Assembly (NCBI RefSeq): GCF_018883605.1
Contig: NZ_JAHLEM010000015.1
Span: 1 to 64,000 of the forward strand
Direction of reading: 5' to 3'
DNA: 64,000 nucleotides
Source of the DNA: Streptomyces niphimycinicus
GTDB taxonomy: Bacteria; Actinomycetota; Actinomycetes; Streptomycetales; Streptomycetaceae
Shown here one piece after another: positions 54,897 to 63,015 of the stretch. The translations under genes and the position numbers were made by a program. How positions within the stretch are numbered: position 1 is the stretch's first letter; every line of letters begins with the position of its first letter. The notes under the pieces were generated by a model that was not told the DNA's origin, did no database searches, and worked only from the letters and a program-made list of their open reading frames with translations.

Positions 54897-55949
54897 ATGT
54901 CCGCGCCGCTGTATGTTTCCGTGCTGCCCATCCGGCCGCATGCCATGGCCGCTTTCCGGGGGCTGCGGCCCGACATTCAGGCCAGGGTTGCCCCGCTGTG
55001 GACCTTGCCGCCCCGCACTGGCATGCTGCCGGACCTCCTGGCCGTGGAACTTCGCAAGGATGCGGGCCGCGTTTCCACCGCGCACCGTTACCAGTCGGCC
55101 TGGCTGGACGCGCCGTTCACCGACGAGAATGAGGCCGCTGTCCTGGCCGAAACCCTGCCGCCCGAGTGGTGGGCCCAGCGGAACCTGCACCCGGTGACCG
55201 GCCCTTGTCGGCCCGTCCCTCAGCAGTCCCTGGCTCTCGCGGCAGCCCAGCGGCGTGGCGGCGGTCTGGGTATACGCGTGCGGGTCCCGGGTGAGTGGCA
55301 CGACCGGGACATCCCATGTCTATGCGCACTGCTCGACCGTGCTTGTCCCATCGGCCCAGTCGACCTGTTCCTTGATCTGGGCACCGTACTGCCCTCCCGC
55401 AGGGACGCCGCCAAAGAGGCTCTGCGGGCTCTCGACGTGCTGGTCCCACTCGCCCCCTGGCGGACGGTGTTCGTTGTGGCAGGCGGCTTCCCCGAGCCGC
55501 CCGAGGGCTTCCTGGAGAGCGCCTGGCATGAGTCGCCACGATCGGACTGGGACACGTGGCACGAGATCCACCACAGCGGGCGCTCCTACCTCCCGTTGCT
55601 GCAATACGGCGACTACGGCATCCTCCCCGCCGGGTACGTCACCCAGACCGCGGTCTCGGGCAACGGAGGACCGAGGTGGGGCATCCTCCGCTACACCACC
55701 ACCCGTTCTTATTTCCTGGCCAAGGCGCTACAGCGCGGCGAACACCGCGATGCCGTCAACCGCGACGCCGCGCGGCGCCTCACCCGCCTCGCGGACTTCC
55801 GTGGCCCGTCCGTTGGAACGGGGGAGGGCTGGCTGCGCGACTGCGCCCAGGGATCCGTCACCACCGGCAACCACTCCGTGTGGAACCGAGTGGGAAACAT
55901 CCAGCACATGACGTTCGTCGTCAATTGTCCCGCAGGGCAATTCGGTTGA
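54897..55949 (+). CDS. Beta-family protein (full length)
   Basis: 350 residues from ATG 54897 with GGGGGAG upstream. It has the complete beta-family (PF14350-like) form: the first strand PLYVSVLPIRPHAMAAFRGL, VAPLWTLPP, internal VDLFLDLGTVLP, RYTTTRSYFLAKALQRGE, and the C-terminal NHSVWNRVGNIQHMTFVVN. The truncated relative at 6476-7517 lacks exactly the first of these. In other bacteria the family occurs in phages and defence islands; a biochemical role is unproven. It stands between the NLR cluster and the R-M system. Confidence 0.75.
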   Translation: MSAPLYVSVLPIRPHAMAAFRGLRPDIQARVAPLWTLPPRTGMLPDLLAVELRKDAGRVSTAHRYQSAWLDAPFTDENEAAVLAETLPPEWWAQRNLHPVTGPCRPVPQQSLALAAAQRRGGGLGIRVRVPGEWHDRDIPCLCALLDRACPIGPVDLFLDLGTVLPSRRDAAKEALRALDVLVPLAPWRTVFVVAGGFPEPPEGFLESAWHESPRSDWDTWHEIHHSGRSYLPLLQYGDYGILPAGYVTQTAVSGNGGPRWGILRYTTTRSYFLAKALQRGEHRDAVNRDAARRLTRLADFRGPSVGTGEGWLRDCAQGSVTTGNHSVWNRVGNIQHMTFVVNCPAGQFG

Positions 55950-56069
55950 GACGGTGGGCCACCGGAACCGGTCCATCATCTGAGCGAACCCCGAATCCAA
56001 GGGTCATGCTGCCGGTGCTATCGGGCTATCCATCACTGCCAGCGTGGCGGATGCCTAGGCATATCTGCG

Positions 56070-56213
56070 ACCTGGTATCGGGGCATTGGTAATCCGGAGA
56101 GGCAGTTCACCCGCGAGTGCGACCCGGGCGCGGGTACGGGCACCATCACCGACAAGTGGGTTGGCCAGGACGCCGAGCAGTGTTCGAGCCACTGTTACCG
56201 GCGAAGCGTCTGA
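56070..56213 (+). pseudogene. Possible C-terminal gene remnant at the left edge of the R-M system
   Basis: A start-less frame ending at TGA 56211-56213 reads RQFTRECDPGAGTGTITDKW and [14 protein letters not shown] with high third-position GC. It overlaps the 3' end of the convergent nuclease gene by 19 bases. I cannot name the family. It could be the tail of a gene cut by insertion of the R-M block, or chance. Confidence 0.3.
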
Positions 56214-57673
56214 AGCTTCAGGGCGTCGAGAATGCCGTCCGTGTCCGGCTGACGGAGCCAGTCGTCGCTCTTCGCCCACAGGATGGCGATGCCGGCGCGG
56301 CTCTGAGCGTCGAGTCCGCTCAGCAGGCCAGAAACGGCCTCACGCGAGGCGTCCCCGAGTGCCAGGACGATCAGCCGACGAACGCGTTCCGGCGCCGCCG
56401 GGAGGGCATTTACGAGCTCGGCGACGAGGTCGCGGTCAGCCAGCAGGTGCGCAGCCGTAGCGGCCCGGTGCAGGTCATCAGCATCAGCGCGAAGCCAGTC
56501 GAGGAGCTCGTCCAGGCACTCCTGGGGCAGGTCCGACGGTATGGCCGCCGCTGCGTGCGCCGCCACAAGCACGCTGGGATTGTTGACGAGGTGCATGAGC
56601 TTGGCGGGTGCCTTGCGAGCCCCAGTCCCGAGCCCCCAGGCGGCAGCCGCACGTACCTCTTCCGGAATTGCCGGCTTGGTGCTGCTGGCAATCGAGTACA
56701 GCGCCTCCGTGGCTTCCTCGGCGTCGATCTCCGATAGGCAGAACACGGCCTCCATACGCACCTCGTCGGCCGAGTCAGCGCCTTCGGCGAGCACGAGCAG
56801 CGCAGCGACGGACGCTGGGCGCGTGGGGGCAAGGCTAGCGTGCGCTTCGAGGCGCAGGAGCCGGTCATTGACCTCGTCATCCGCTATGCCGATGAGCATG
56901 TCCTCGACGGGCTCTGCGCCGAGGAACCGGGCGGCCTTGACGGCAGGGAATCGAATGTCGTCGTCAGTTGACAGAAGGTCCTCCTTCCAGCTCCAGGACC
57001 CGTCCCCGGCACAGGCGATCGAGTCAGCCATACGGAAGCAGAACGCGACCGGCTGGCCGGCCTCGAATGCCGTCCCTGCTGCCAACGTGTGGAATGTGCC
57101 CCAACTCCTACCTTGCCAGTAGAGATAGGTGCTGGCGCCCTTCGTGACGCGAAGCTTTTTGAGGTCGTCGTCGACGGTGAGGACCTCACCGGCAACGTCC
57201 GAGGCCCACATCGGCCAACGGCGATCCAATTCCGATCCCTCGGACGCGGACTTTCGCTTGCCCGCCTTAGAGGAACCCAGAGCATCTTCCAGGCTCTGCC
57301 GAGTCACGTAGACAAGGTTGGACACGCTCACGGGGCTCGTCTTCATGTCGACACACGCGAAGGCGAAGACGTCGTCCGGGCACATGCCTCCGTCGCGCCA
57401 GGTGCGGCCTGTCACCTTGGAGTCGGAGAGTATGATCTCAAGCTTCGTCTTGCCCTTGCACTCAAAACGGCGTCCACAGCTAACGCAGAGGAGGTCGGGT
57501 AGCCGCATGCGCTTGACCTTCGTCTGCCATACCTTGTTGGACGTGGCGAACCGATCGAGCTTGATAATGCGGTGCCCGTGATTGAGCTCAAGGTCTTGGG
57601 CAACCGCGTCGGCGGCGTAGACTCCCATGCTCAGGAACCGAGCGAAAACAGCGTCTTCTTTGAAGCCCATCAA
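56195..57673 (-). CDS. PD-(D/E)XK nuclease with C-terminal HEAT-like repeats
   Basis: 492 residues from ATG 57673. The N-terminal domain carries P59-D60 ... E71-x-K73 ([20 protein letters not shown]), a PD-(D/E)XK site enclosing a C-x2-C pair (63, 66). A middle part ([20 protein letters not shown]) is beta-rich. From about 250 on there are HEAT-like repeats: [72 protein letters not shown]. Its ATG overlaps the controller gene stop (ATGA), so it is co-expressed with the R-M controller. It may be an accessory or second restriction nuclease; the exact role is not known. Confidence 0.72.
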   Translation of the reverse strand: MMGFKEDAVFARFLSMGVYAADAVAQDLELNHGHRIIKLDRFATSNKVWQTKVKRMRLPDLLCVSCGRRFECKGKTKLEIILSDSKVTGRTWRDGGMCPDDVFAFACVDMKTSPVSVSNLVYVTRQSLEDALGSSKAGKRKSASEGSELDRRWPMWASDVAGEVLTVDDDLKKLRVTKGASTYLYWQGRSWGTFHTLAAGTAFEAGQPVAFCFRMADSIACAGDGSWSWKEDLLSTDDDIRFPAVKAARFLGAEPVEDMLIGIADDEVNDRLLRLEAHASLAPTRPASVAALLVLAEGADSADEVRMEAVFCLSEIDAEEATEALYSIASSTKPAIPEEVRAAAAWGLGTGARKAPAKLMHLVNNPSVLVAAHAAAAIPSDLPQECLDELLDWLRADADDLHRAATAAHLLADRDLVAELVNALPAAPERVRRLIVLALGDASREAVSGLLSGLDAQSRAGIAILWAKSDDWLRQPDTDGILDALKLQTLRR

Positions 57674-57909
57674 ATGCCTTCGAGTAGTTGTGCGGCATCG
57701 ACCTTGAGTGCACGCGCGAGGGCAATGATGTTGTCAAGGCTTACGTTGCGCTGACCTCGTTCCAGCGAAGAGACGTAGGTGCGGTGGATCCCCGCAGCTT
57801 CCGCGAGCTCTTCTTGCGAGAGGCCTGCCGAGAGACGGTGCTCCCGTACACGGTGGCCGAACGCCCCGCGCTGCCGCTGGAGGCGGAGCTTGTCGGAGGC
57901 ATGCGTCAT
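57670..57909 (-). CDS. Small XRE-family controller (C protein-like)
   Basis: 79 residues, a single helix-turn-helix: [38 protein letters not shown] and [18 protein letters not shown]. The size and position, divergent from the methyltransferase and 5' of a nuclease, fit the controller proteins of type II R-M systems, which bind a short operator and time restriction-enzyme expression. A 20-bp sequence 33 bases upstream of its ATG recurs upstream of the restriction gene at 59908. Confidence 0.85.
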   Translation of the reverse strand: MTHASDKLRLQRQRGAFGHRVREHRLSAGLSQEELAEAAGIHRTYVSSLERGQRNVSLDNIIALARALKVDAAQLLEGI

Positions 57910-57942
57910 GATGTGTGGACGTTAGGACGGTGCAGACGATGG

Positions 57943-57962
57943 GTCTACAGACTATGAGTAAC
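57943..57962 (-). promoter_or_regulatory. Putative controller operator, copy 1
   Basis: Read on the minus strand: GTTACTCATAGTCTGTAGAC. It contains two overlapping symmetric elements (ACT-nnn-AGT and GTCT-nn-AGAC), similar in form to C-boxes. It is 33 bases before the controller ATG and overlaps the likely methyltransferase start. An exact copy occurs at 59858. Confidence 0.75.
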
Positions 57963-59675
57963 GTTGGGGGTACGGCTGAGGAGATCGTGGTGGGTCGTGG
58001 TGACCCTGCCTATCTCGCGCACGCCTACCTGACGAAGGTCCCTGTGCCCGCTATTACGCCGTTCGTCGAGGCTTACTGTCCGCCCAACGGCGTCGTGGCT
58101 GATCCGTTCGCCGGGTCTGGGATGACGGGGGTCGCGGCGCGGATCACCGGGCGCCAGGCACGCCTGTCGGACATCTCTGTGCTGGGGCGACATATTGGCT
58201 CCAACTACCTAAGCATGGTCGAAGGGTACGAGTTCACCAGGGCCGCGCAGGCCGTCATCAAGCGGGCCCGGGACGCTGTCGGCAAGATCTACGAGGTCCC
58301 CTGCCGTGGGTGCGGTGGAACCGGTCAGCTTGCGAAGACTGTCTGGAGCGTCCTGGTGAGGTGCGCGGGCTGTGAGAAGCCCGTGAGCTACTACCACTCG
58401 CTCGAGGCCGCGGAGTGGTCGAAGCCGAAGATGGTCTGTCCCCATTGTTCGGCCCACATTTCGAGCAAGCTCGAGCGCGTGGGTGAGCAGCCCGTGGTCG
58501 ACTACGTCAACTGCGCGTGCTCCCCGAAGCAGCGTGAGCAGCCGGCGGTCGCCGCGCCGAGCATCGACGTCGACGGCCTGGACTTCCCCCGCGTTGAGAT
58601 TACGCCTGACCGGGAGATGTACCGGGCGTCTGCGCTGGGCAAGAGCGGCTACACGACCGTGGCTTCGTTCTATTCGCCGCGTAACCTGCGCACTCTGGTG
58701 GCCCTGCGCGATGAGATCCACGGGATTGAGGACCGCGCTCTGAGTCAAAAGCTGCTGTTCGCGTTCACCGCGACGTTGACTCGGGCAAGCAAGCGGTATC
58801 AGTGGTCGCACAAACGCCCGCTGAACGCCGCGAACCAGAACTACTACATCGCGCCGGTCTTCTACGAGTGGAACGTCTTCGAGCTCTTCGAGCGTAAGAC
58901 GACCGCCGTGCTGAAGGCTGATGACTGGATCCGGACGCAAGCGTTCACGCGCAATGTGGACGCGGACACGGTGCCCGCGGAGTACGTCACGGAGAGCGCT
59001 GCGGAGCTGTCCCTGCCGGACGCGAGCGTGGACTACGTGTTCACGGACCCCCCGTTCGGTTCGAACCTCTTTTACGCGGATATGGCTCTGTTCCAGGAGG
59101 GCTGGCTGGACGGCTTCACGGACGCCAGCAAGGAAGCGGTGATCGATCGCTCCACCGGCACGAAGCGCACGGCGGACCGCTACGAGACGCTGCTGACGGA
59201 GTCACTCAAGCACTGCTGCCGCATCTTGAAGCCTGGCGGGCGCATCTCGATGGTCTTCGGCAACTCCTCGGGCAAGATCTGGGCAGTAGTCCAGCGAGCA
59301 GTCGCAGCAGCCGGCCTGCGCATCGAGCCGGAGAAGATCGCCATCCTGAACAAGGGGCAGCGCTCCGTGAAGGGGCTGGCCTCGGGTTTTGAGCACGTCG
59401 CTACGCTCGACCTTGTCCTGACGATGGTTCCGCAGGACGGCGCCGAGGCTTCGTTCAAGCAGCCGACGGCTGAGGCCGTTGCTGCGGCGACGCGCGAGCT
59501 GGTTGGTGCTGCCGCCTCTGCGTCTCCTAGCCATCTGTATCTGGAGCTGCTCCGCCGCGCGCTTTGGGAGGGATGGAGCGTCGCGGACCTCAACTTGCAG
59601 ACGGCGACGACAACGCTGCTGCACGACGGGTGGAGCATCGACCCGAAGACGGGTCTACTGGCCGAGCCCGAGTAG
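57954..59675 (+). CDS. Type II DNA methyltransferase (DPPF-type) with zinc-binding insert
   Basis: 573 residues from ATG 57954; GTG 57915 is also open but would leave no promoter between divergent genes. N-terminal SAM motif: VVADPFAGSGMTGVAAR. Catalytic motif: YVFTDPPFGSNLFYADM. An insert has four C-x2-C-like pairs (EVPCRGCGGTG, VRCAGCEKP, MVCPHCSAHIS, VNCACSPKQ), a probable zinc ribbon pair. C-terminal HCCRILKPGGRISMVFGN is the usual post-catalytic strand. Likely a cytosine-N4 or adenine-N6 modifying enzyme. No Shine-Dalgarno precedes 57954, so a leaderless transcript overlapping the operator is plausible. Confidence 0.85.
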   Translation: MSNVGGTAEEIVVGRGDPAYLAHAYLTKVPVPAITPFVEAYCPPNGVVADPFAGSGMTGVAARITGRQARLSDISVLGRHIGSNYLSMVEGYEFTRAAQAVIKRARDAVGKIYEVPCRGCGGTGQLAKTVWSVLVRCAGCEKPVSYYHSLEAAEWSKPKMVCPHCSAHISSKLERVGEQPVVDYVNCACSPKQREQPAVAAPSIDVDGLDFPRVEITPDREMYRASALGKSGYTTVASFYSPRNLRTLVALRDEIHGIEDRALSQKLLFAFTATLTRASKRYQWSHKRPLNAANQNYYIAPVFYEWNVFELFERKTTAVLKADDWIRTQAFTRNVDADTVPAEYVTESAAELSLPDASVDYVFTDPPFGSNLFYADMALFQEGWLDGFTDASKEAVIDRSTGTKRTADRYETLLTESLKHCCRILKPGGRISMVFGNSSGKIWAVVQRAVAAAGLRIEPEKIAILNKGQRSVKGLASGFEHVATLDLVLTMVPQDGAEASFKQPTAEAVAAATRELVGAAASASPSHLYLELLRRALWEGWSVADLNLQTATTTLLHDGWSIDPKTGLLAEPE

Positions 59676-59693
59676 GCGCTTCGAGTAGCTAGA

Positions 59694-59729
59694 AGGGCGG
59701 CCGCCGCTTCAACAATGGATGGCCGCCCT
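59694..59729. terminator. Terminator-like hairpin after the methyltransferase
   Basis: Perfect 9-bp arms AGGGCGGCC at 59694-59702 and complement at 59721-59729, loop 18 bases, about 20 bases after the methyltransferase stop. It separates that gene from the operator and start of the restriction gene. Confidence 0.6.
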
Positions 59730-59857
59730 GGTGCTGGAGTGGGGACTCGCCGTCGCTTCCGACAGGCCGGTGTGGGTGTCGGAGACGACGACTTGGACGC
59801 CGGACAGGCCGAAGGTGCGCGCTCGAACGCCGGATGCTCACGTTCCGCACTCATCCT

Positions 59858-59877
59858 GTTACTCATAGTCTGTAGAC
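59858..59877 (+). promoter_or_regulatory. Putative controller operator, copy 2
   Basis: GTTACTCATAGTCTGTAGAC on the plus strand, an exact 20-base match to copy 1 in the same orientation relative to its downstream gene. It ends 30 bases before GTG 59908 of the restriction gene. Confidence 0.75.
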
Positions 59878-59907
59878 GTTGATCTAGGTGCGAGCGACTG
59901 TTCCTAT

Positions 59908-60564
59908 GTGACTGATGATCAACTCATCCCGAGTCAGGGAGACCCGGAAGGTCAGGGCGCTCCACTTCACCCGCAAGGTGACATCCGCAAGATCGTTGAA
60001 CTGGGTCATCAGCTTCAGAGGTACGCCTCGGAGCGGCGTATACATAACGTGTTCGACGATGGGGGCTACAAGGAACTATTGCTACTTGAACTTTTCAATC
60101 TCACTAAGGGGGGAGGGCGAGTCGGCAACGATGCAACAGATGCGCTGGGAGGTGAGTATGAAATCAAAACTGTCGCAAGAATGAATTTCAAGGGTGAGCG
60201 CAAGAAGAGTCTTAGCGTTACTACGGAACATACGCTCACTCTCGACAACATTGATCGCTACAGGTCGGTTCATCTCTGGATCGTTGCGGTTTTCGACCAA
60301 TCGACTCCCGAAGCAATCTACGAGATCCATCCGAGAAAGCTGGAGCCGTATTTTTCCCAGTGGGAAGCAACGCTCCAGGAGCAGATCGAGATCGATTCTC
60401 GTCGAGGCGGAGGTGCGCGGCCCCACCTCAACAACCCCAAAATCCCCCTGAACTTCGTTGCGCAGCATGGTGTAAGGGTTTGGCCCCCAGGTGGTCCCGC
60501 TCAGGCCATGCTTCCGAACTACGTTCAAGAAGGACTCGAGGAAGCCCAAGGATTCACTGAGTGA
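59908..60564 (+). CDS. Type II restriction endonuclease candidate, PD-(D/E)XK
   Basis: 218 residues from GTG 59908. The catalytic region GNDATDALGGEYEIKTVARM gives D75/D78 and E85-x-K87, the metal-binding pattern of PD-(D/E)XK restriction enzymes (the E-(I/L)-K-T-V run is frequent in type II enzymes). A central beta strand VHLWIVAVFDQ supports the fold. It lies after the methyltransferase on the same strand and has its own operator copy. The gene is less GC-rich than most of the window (for example 60066-60320), a sign of separate transfer. Recognition site not predictable from this. Confidence 0.78.
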   Translation: MTDDQLIPSQGDPEGQGAPLHPQGDIRKIVELGHQLQRYASERRIHNVFDDGGYKELLLLELFNLTKGGGRVGNDATDALGGEYEIKTVARMNFKGERKKSLSVTTEHTLTLDNIDRYRSVHLWIVAVFDQSTPEAIYEIHPRKLEPYFSQWEATLQEQIEIDSRRGGGARPHLNNPKIPLNFVAQHGVRVWPPGGPAQAMLPNYVQEGLEEAQGFTE

Positions 60565-60760
60565 GTCATTGGGCAGCCTCCCTTTCGGCTCCCGGTTCCA
60601 GCAACGCGGACAGCCAGAGGCTACGGACACGCTGCGCCACCACCCGCCGAGCCTGCCAGACACCTCCGTACCGCTCAATTTTGAAGACCCAATTTTCGTG
60701 GTGGCCCTGCTGCAAGAGCACTGATCGCCTCTGGCTGTACGGCACCACCAGGGGGTGCAC
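60565..60760. other. Spacer after the restriction gene
   Basis: About 200 bases with no supported gene. It leads into the long inverted repeat at 60761. Confidence 0.35.
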
Positions 60761-60820
60761 TGAGGGGCCCTGCGTTTTCCGGACAGCAATCAAGCTGTCC
60801 GGAAAACGCAGGGCCCCTCA
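60761..60820. terminator. Perfect 27-bp inverted repeat (terminator or element end)
   Basis: Arms at 60761-60787 and 60794-60820 are exact complements over 27 bases with a 6-base loop AATCAA. The inner part is GTTTTCCGGACAGC and its complement. Such length and perfection are unusual; as RNA it is a very stable hairpin after the restriction gene. It borders a truncated gene on its right. Confidence 0.75.
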
Positions 60821-60821
60821 C

Positions 60822-61072
60822 CGCTCGAGGCCTATCAGGGCACGGTCTCCGCCGAGAGCGTCGCCGAGTGGTACGAGGCGCACGGCACCGGCTTGTTCGA
60901 GCAGCAGCGGTACTCGCCGTCCGGGCTGGTGTCGAAGATGTGGGCGGATGCCGAATGGGATGAGCGGCCGGTGGCCAACCAGGGGACGGCTCGCTGGTTC
61001 CTTGCGGATGGCCCGAGCCTGTGGGGTTTGGCTCAGCGCATCCACAGCGAAGAGGGCGAGGGCGAGGCCTGA
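60822..61072 (+). pseudogene. C-terminal remnant of an unrecognised plus-strand gene
   Basis: The frame ending at TGA 61070-61072 reads LEAYQGTVSAESVAEWYEAH, RYSPSGLVSKMWADAEWDER and GTARWFLADGPSLWGLAQRI with strongly coding-like third positions, but no start codon occurs and the left side is the 27-bp inverted repeat. About 83 residues remain. It is convergent with the kinase gene (17 bases between stops). I do not recognise the family; it is probably the tail of a gene cut by insertion of the R-M block. Confidence 0.5.
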
Positions 61073-61088
61073 CGGCACTGGCGGGACG

Positions 61089-62728
61089 TCAGGAGGGGCC
61101 CGGCCCCTCCGGGCGGCGCAGCCGGGCGAGGAGGTCGGCGATCTCGAGGGTCTCCTCGTGGTCCTCGCCGAGGACGACGCACATGTCCTCGTGGAGGGTG
61201 TCGAGGACGCCCTCGGCCTCGGTGCGGCGGCCCTCGGACAAGAGTAGGAGGCCGATGCTGCGGCGCAGGTCGAGAGCGGTCTCCGAGGCATCTGCACCCG
61301 TGTCGGACACGATCTCCAGGACTTCCTGGAACTCCCGCAGGGCGGCGGTGGCCTGGCCCAGGTTGGCCCGGCAGTGGGCGGCGTGCCGACGGCACTCCAG
61401 CGCGTCGTAGCCGGCCGGTCCCGCCGTACGGGCGTAGACGGCGGCCAGCGCGTCGAACTCCGGCAAGGCGCGCCGGAAGTCCTCACCGGCCATGAGGGCC
61501 GCCGCGCGCTGCCGCCGCAGGCCGAGCACCCGGGAGTTGTGTGCGCCGAGGGCGGTGGTCGCCGTGGCGATCGCCGCCTTGGGGGCGTCCGCGGCCTAGG
61601 CGAACCGCCCGGCTCTCCGCGAGGTCCGCGGACCGGGCGTAGGCGTCCCGGATCGCGTCCCGCAGCGTGGTGTCCACGCGCCGGGACCGGCCCTGGGGCC
61701 GGTGGCTCGGGCGAGGGCGCGGGTGGCCTGCCCCGCCGCAGTGGTGCGTTCGGCTGCCGGTAGACCACCGTCGGGTCGGGCACCGGGGGAGGGGAGCCGC
61801 CGTCGGTGAAGATCACGGGGTCGGCCGCTGAACCCGGTTGCGGCAGCTGCGGCGACAGGCGCTCGTACACCGCGTACGCGTCGGCCGGACGCTGCGCGTA
61901 CGCGTCGGCCGGACGCTGCTCGGGCGCCTTGGCCAGCAGGTCGAGGGTCAGTGCCTCCAGGTCCTCCGGCACCTCGGGTCGCAGGGTGCGCAACGGCGTC
62001 GGCGGCACGTCCATGTGCTGGTGCATGAGCTGGTAGTCGTTGTCGCCGCTGAAGACCGGCTCACCGGCGATGAGTTCGTGCAGCACGCAGCCGAGCGCGT
62101 AGAGGTCGCTCAGCGGTGTGATCTGCGCGCCATCGATCTGCTCGGGCGGCATGTAGCGGCTGGTACCTATCAGGTTGCCGGTGGCCGTGAGCCGGGTGAC
62201 GTCCGTGCGTAGCAGCTTCGCGATGCCGAAGTCCAGCAGGTTGACTGTGCCGTTGGCGGCGATCAGGACGTTGTCCGGCTTCAGGTCGCGGTGCACTACC
62301 GGGATCGCGTGGGCGTACGACAGGACCGTGCAGATCTGCGCGGCGATCGACGCGGCCCAGCTCACCGGGAGCAGCACTGCCGCTCCGTCCTCAGCGCCCG
62401 TGAGCACCCTGCGCAGGGAGACCCCGCGCACATACTCCATCACCAGGTACAGCCGGTCGTACGACGCCTCGTCCAAAACCGCGTCGAACACCTGCGGCAC
62501 CCCGTGATGCCCGATCCGTGCGGTGACGCGCGCCTCGCGCTCGAAGCGGCGGGCGAACTCCTGCGCCTGCGCGGGCGTCGCGACGACATCGGGCCGAATG
62601 AGCTTGACCGCGATCTCCCGGTCCAGGACGGTGTCGTAGCCGCGCCAGACCGTGCCCATGCCGCCGGACTCGATCTCCTCGATCAGCTCATAACGGCCCT
62701 GCTCGCCGATTCGCCTTGCCTGCGCCAC
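61089..62728 (-). pseudogene. Ser/Thr protein kinase with TPR-like C-terminus, two frameshifts
   Basis: From GTG 62728: an intact PknB-like kinase, with G-loop EEIESGGMGTVW, catalytic Lys in IAVKLIRP, PVVHRDLKPDNVL, LLDFGIAK and GTSRYMPPEQI. After DPTVVYRQP the coding frame changes: TTLRDAIRDAYARSADLAES continues in a second frame (61677-61600), and AADAPKAAIATATTAL, LGLRRQRAAALMAGEDFRRA and onwards in a third, to TGA at 61089. All three pieces belong to one kinase-helical-repeat protein. An in-frame 24-bp tandem duplication (QRPADAYA twice) is in the kinase tail. Either a pseudogene or two assembly errors; as it stands only the kinase half could be made. Confidence 0.72.
61871..61918. repeat. 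24-bp tandem duplication inside the kinase gene
   Basis: CGCGTACGCGTCGGCCGGAC plus GCTG is present twice, at 61871-61894 and 61895-61918. It adds eight residues (AQRPADAY) without changing the frame. Replication slippage is likely. Confidence 0.85.
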
Positions 62729-62814
62729 GCGTTGCGCCCCCGTCGCCGCCCTGATGCCACGTCAGTCGATCGCTGTACACGGTACCCACTGACGTCGGCG
62801 CGCGCTGCGGGGCC

Positions 62815-63006
62815 CTACAGCAGGTGGTCGGCTTTGCCGGCCTTGATGTCGGTGATGAGGGTGCGCAGGGCTTCGAGGGAGTCGGTGAGGTAGTGGTCCT
62901 CTCGGCCGGACACGGCTATGTAGCCGTTGCCGTCGGGGTCCGTACCGAGGCGGAAGCAGGAGCTGCCCTCGGCGCAGAAGGGGTTTTCCCAGGTGATGTC
63001 GGGCAT
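62815..63006 (-). CDS. Small protein, usual partner of XRE/DUF5753 regulators
   Basis: 63 residues from ATG 63006. Contains ENPFCAEGSSCFRLGTD, GYIAVSGREDHYLTDS and LEALRTLITDIKAGKADHLL. This type of acidic 60-residue protein follows XRE/DUF5753 genes in many Streptomyces and behaves like the DUF397 partner. It starts 9 bases after the regulator stop on the same strand. Function not established. Confidence 0.72.
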   Translation of the reverse strand: MPDITWENPFCAEGSSCFRLGTDPDGNGYIAVSGREDHYLTDSLEALRTLITDIKAGKADHLL

Positions 63007-63015
63007 TGCTGCTCC

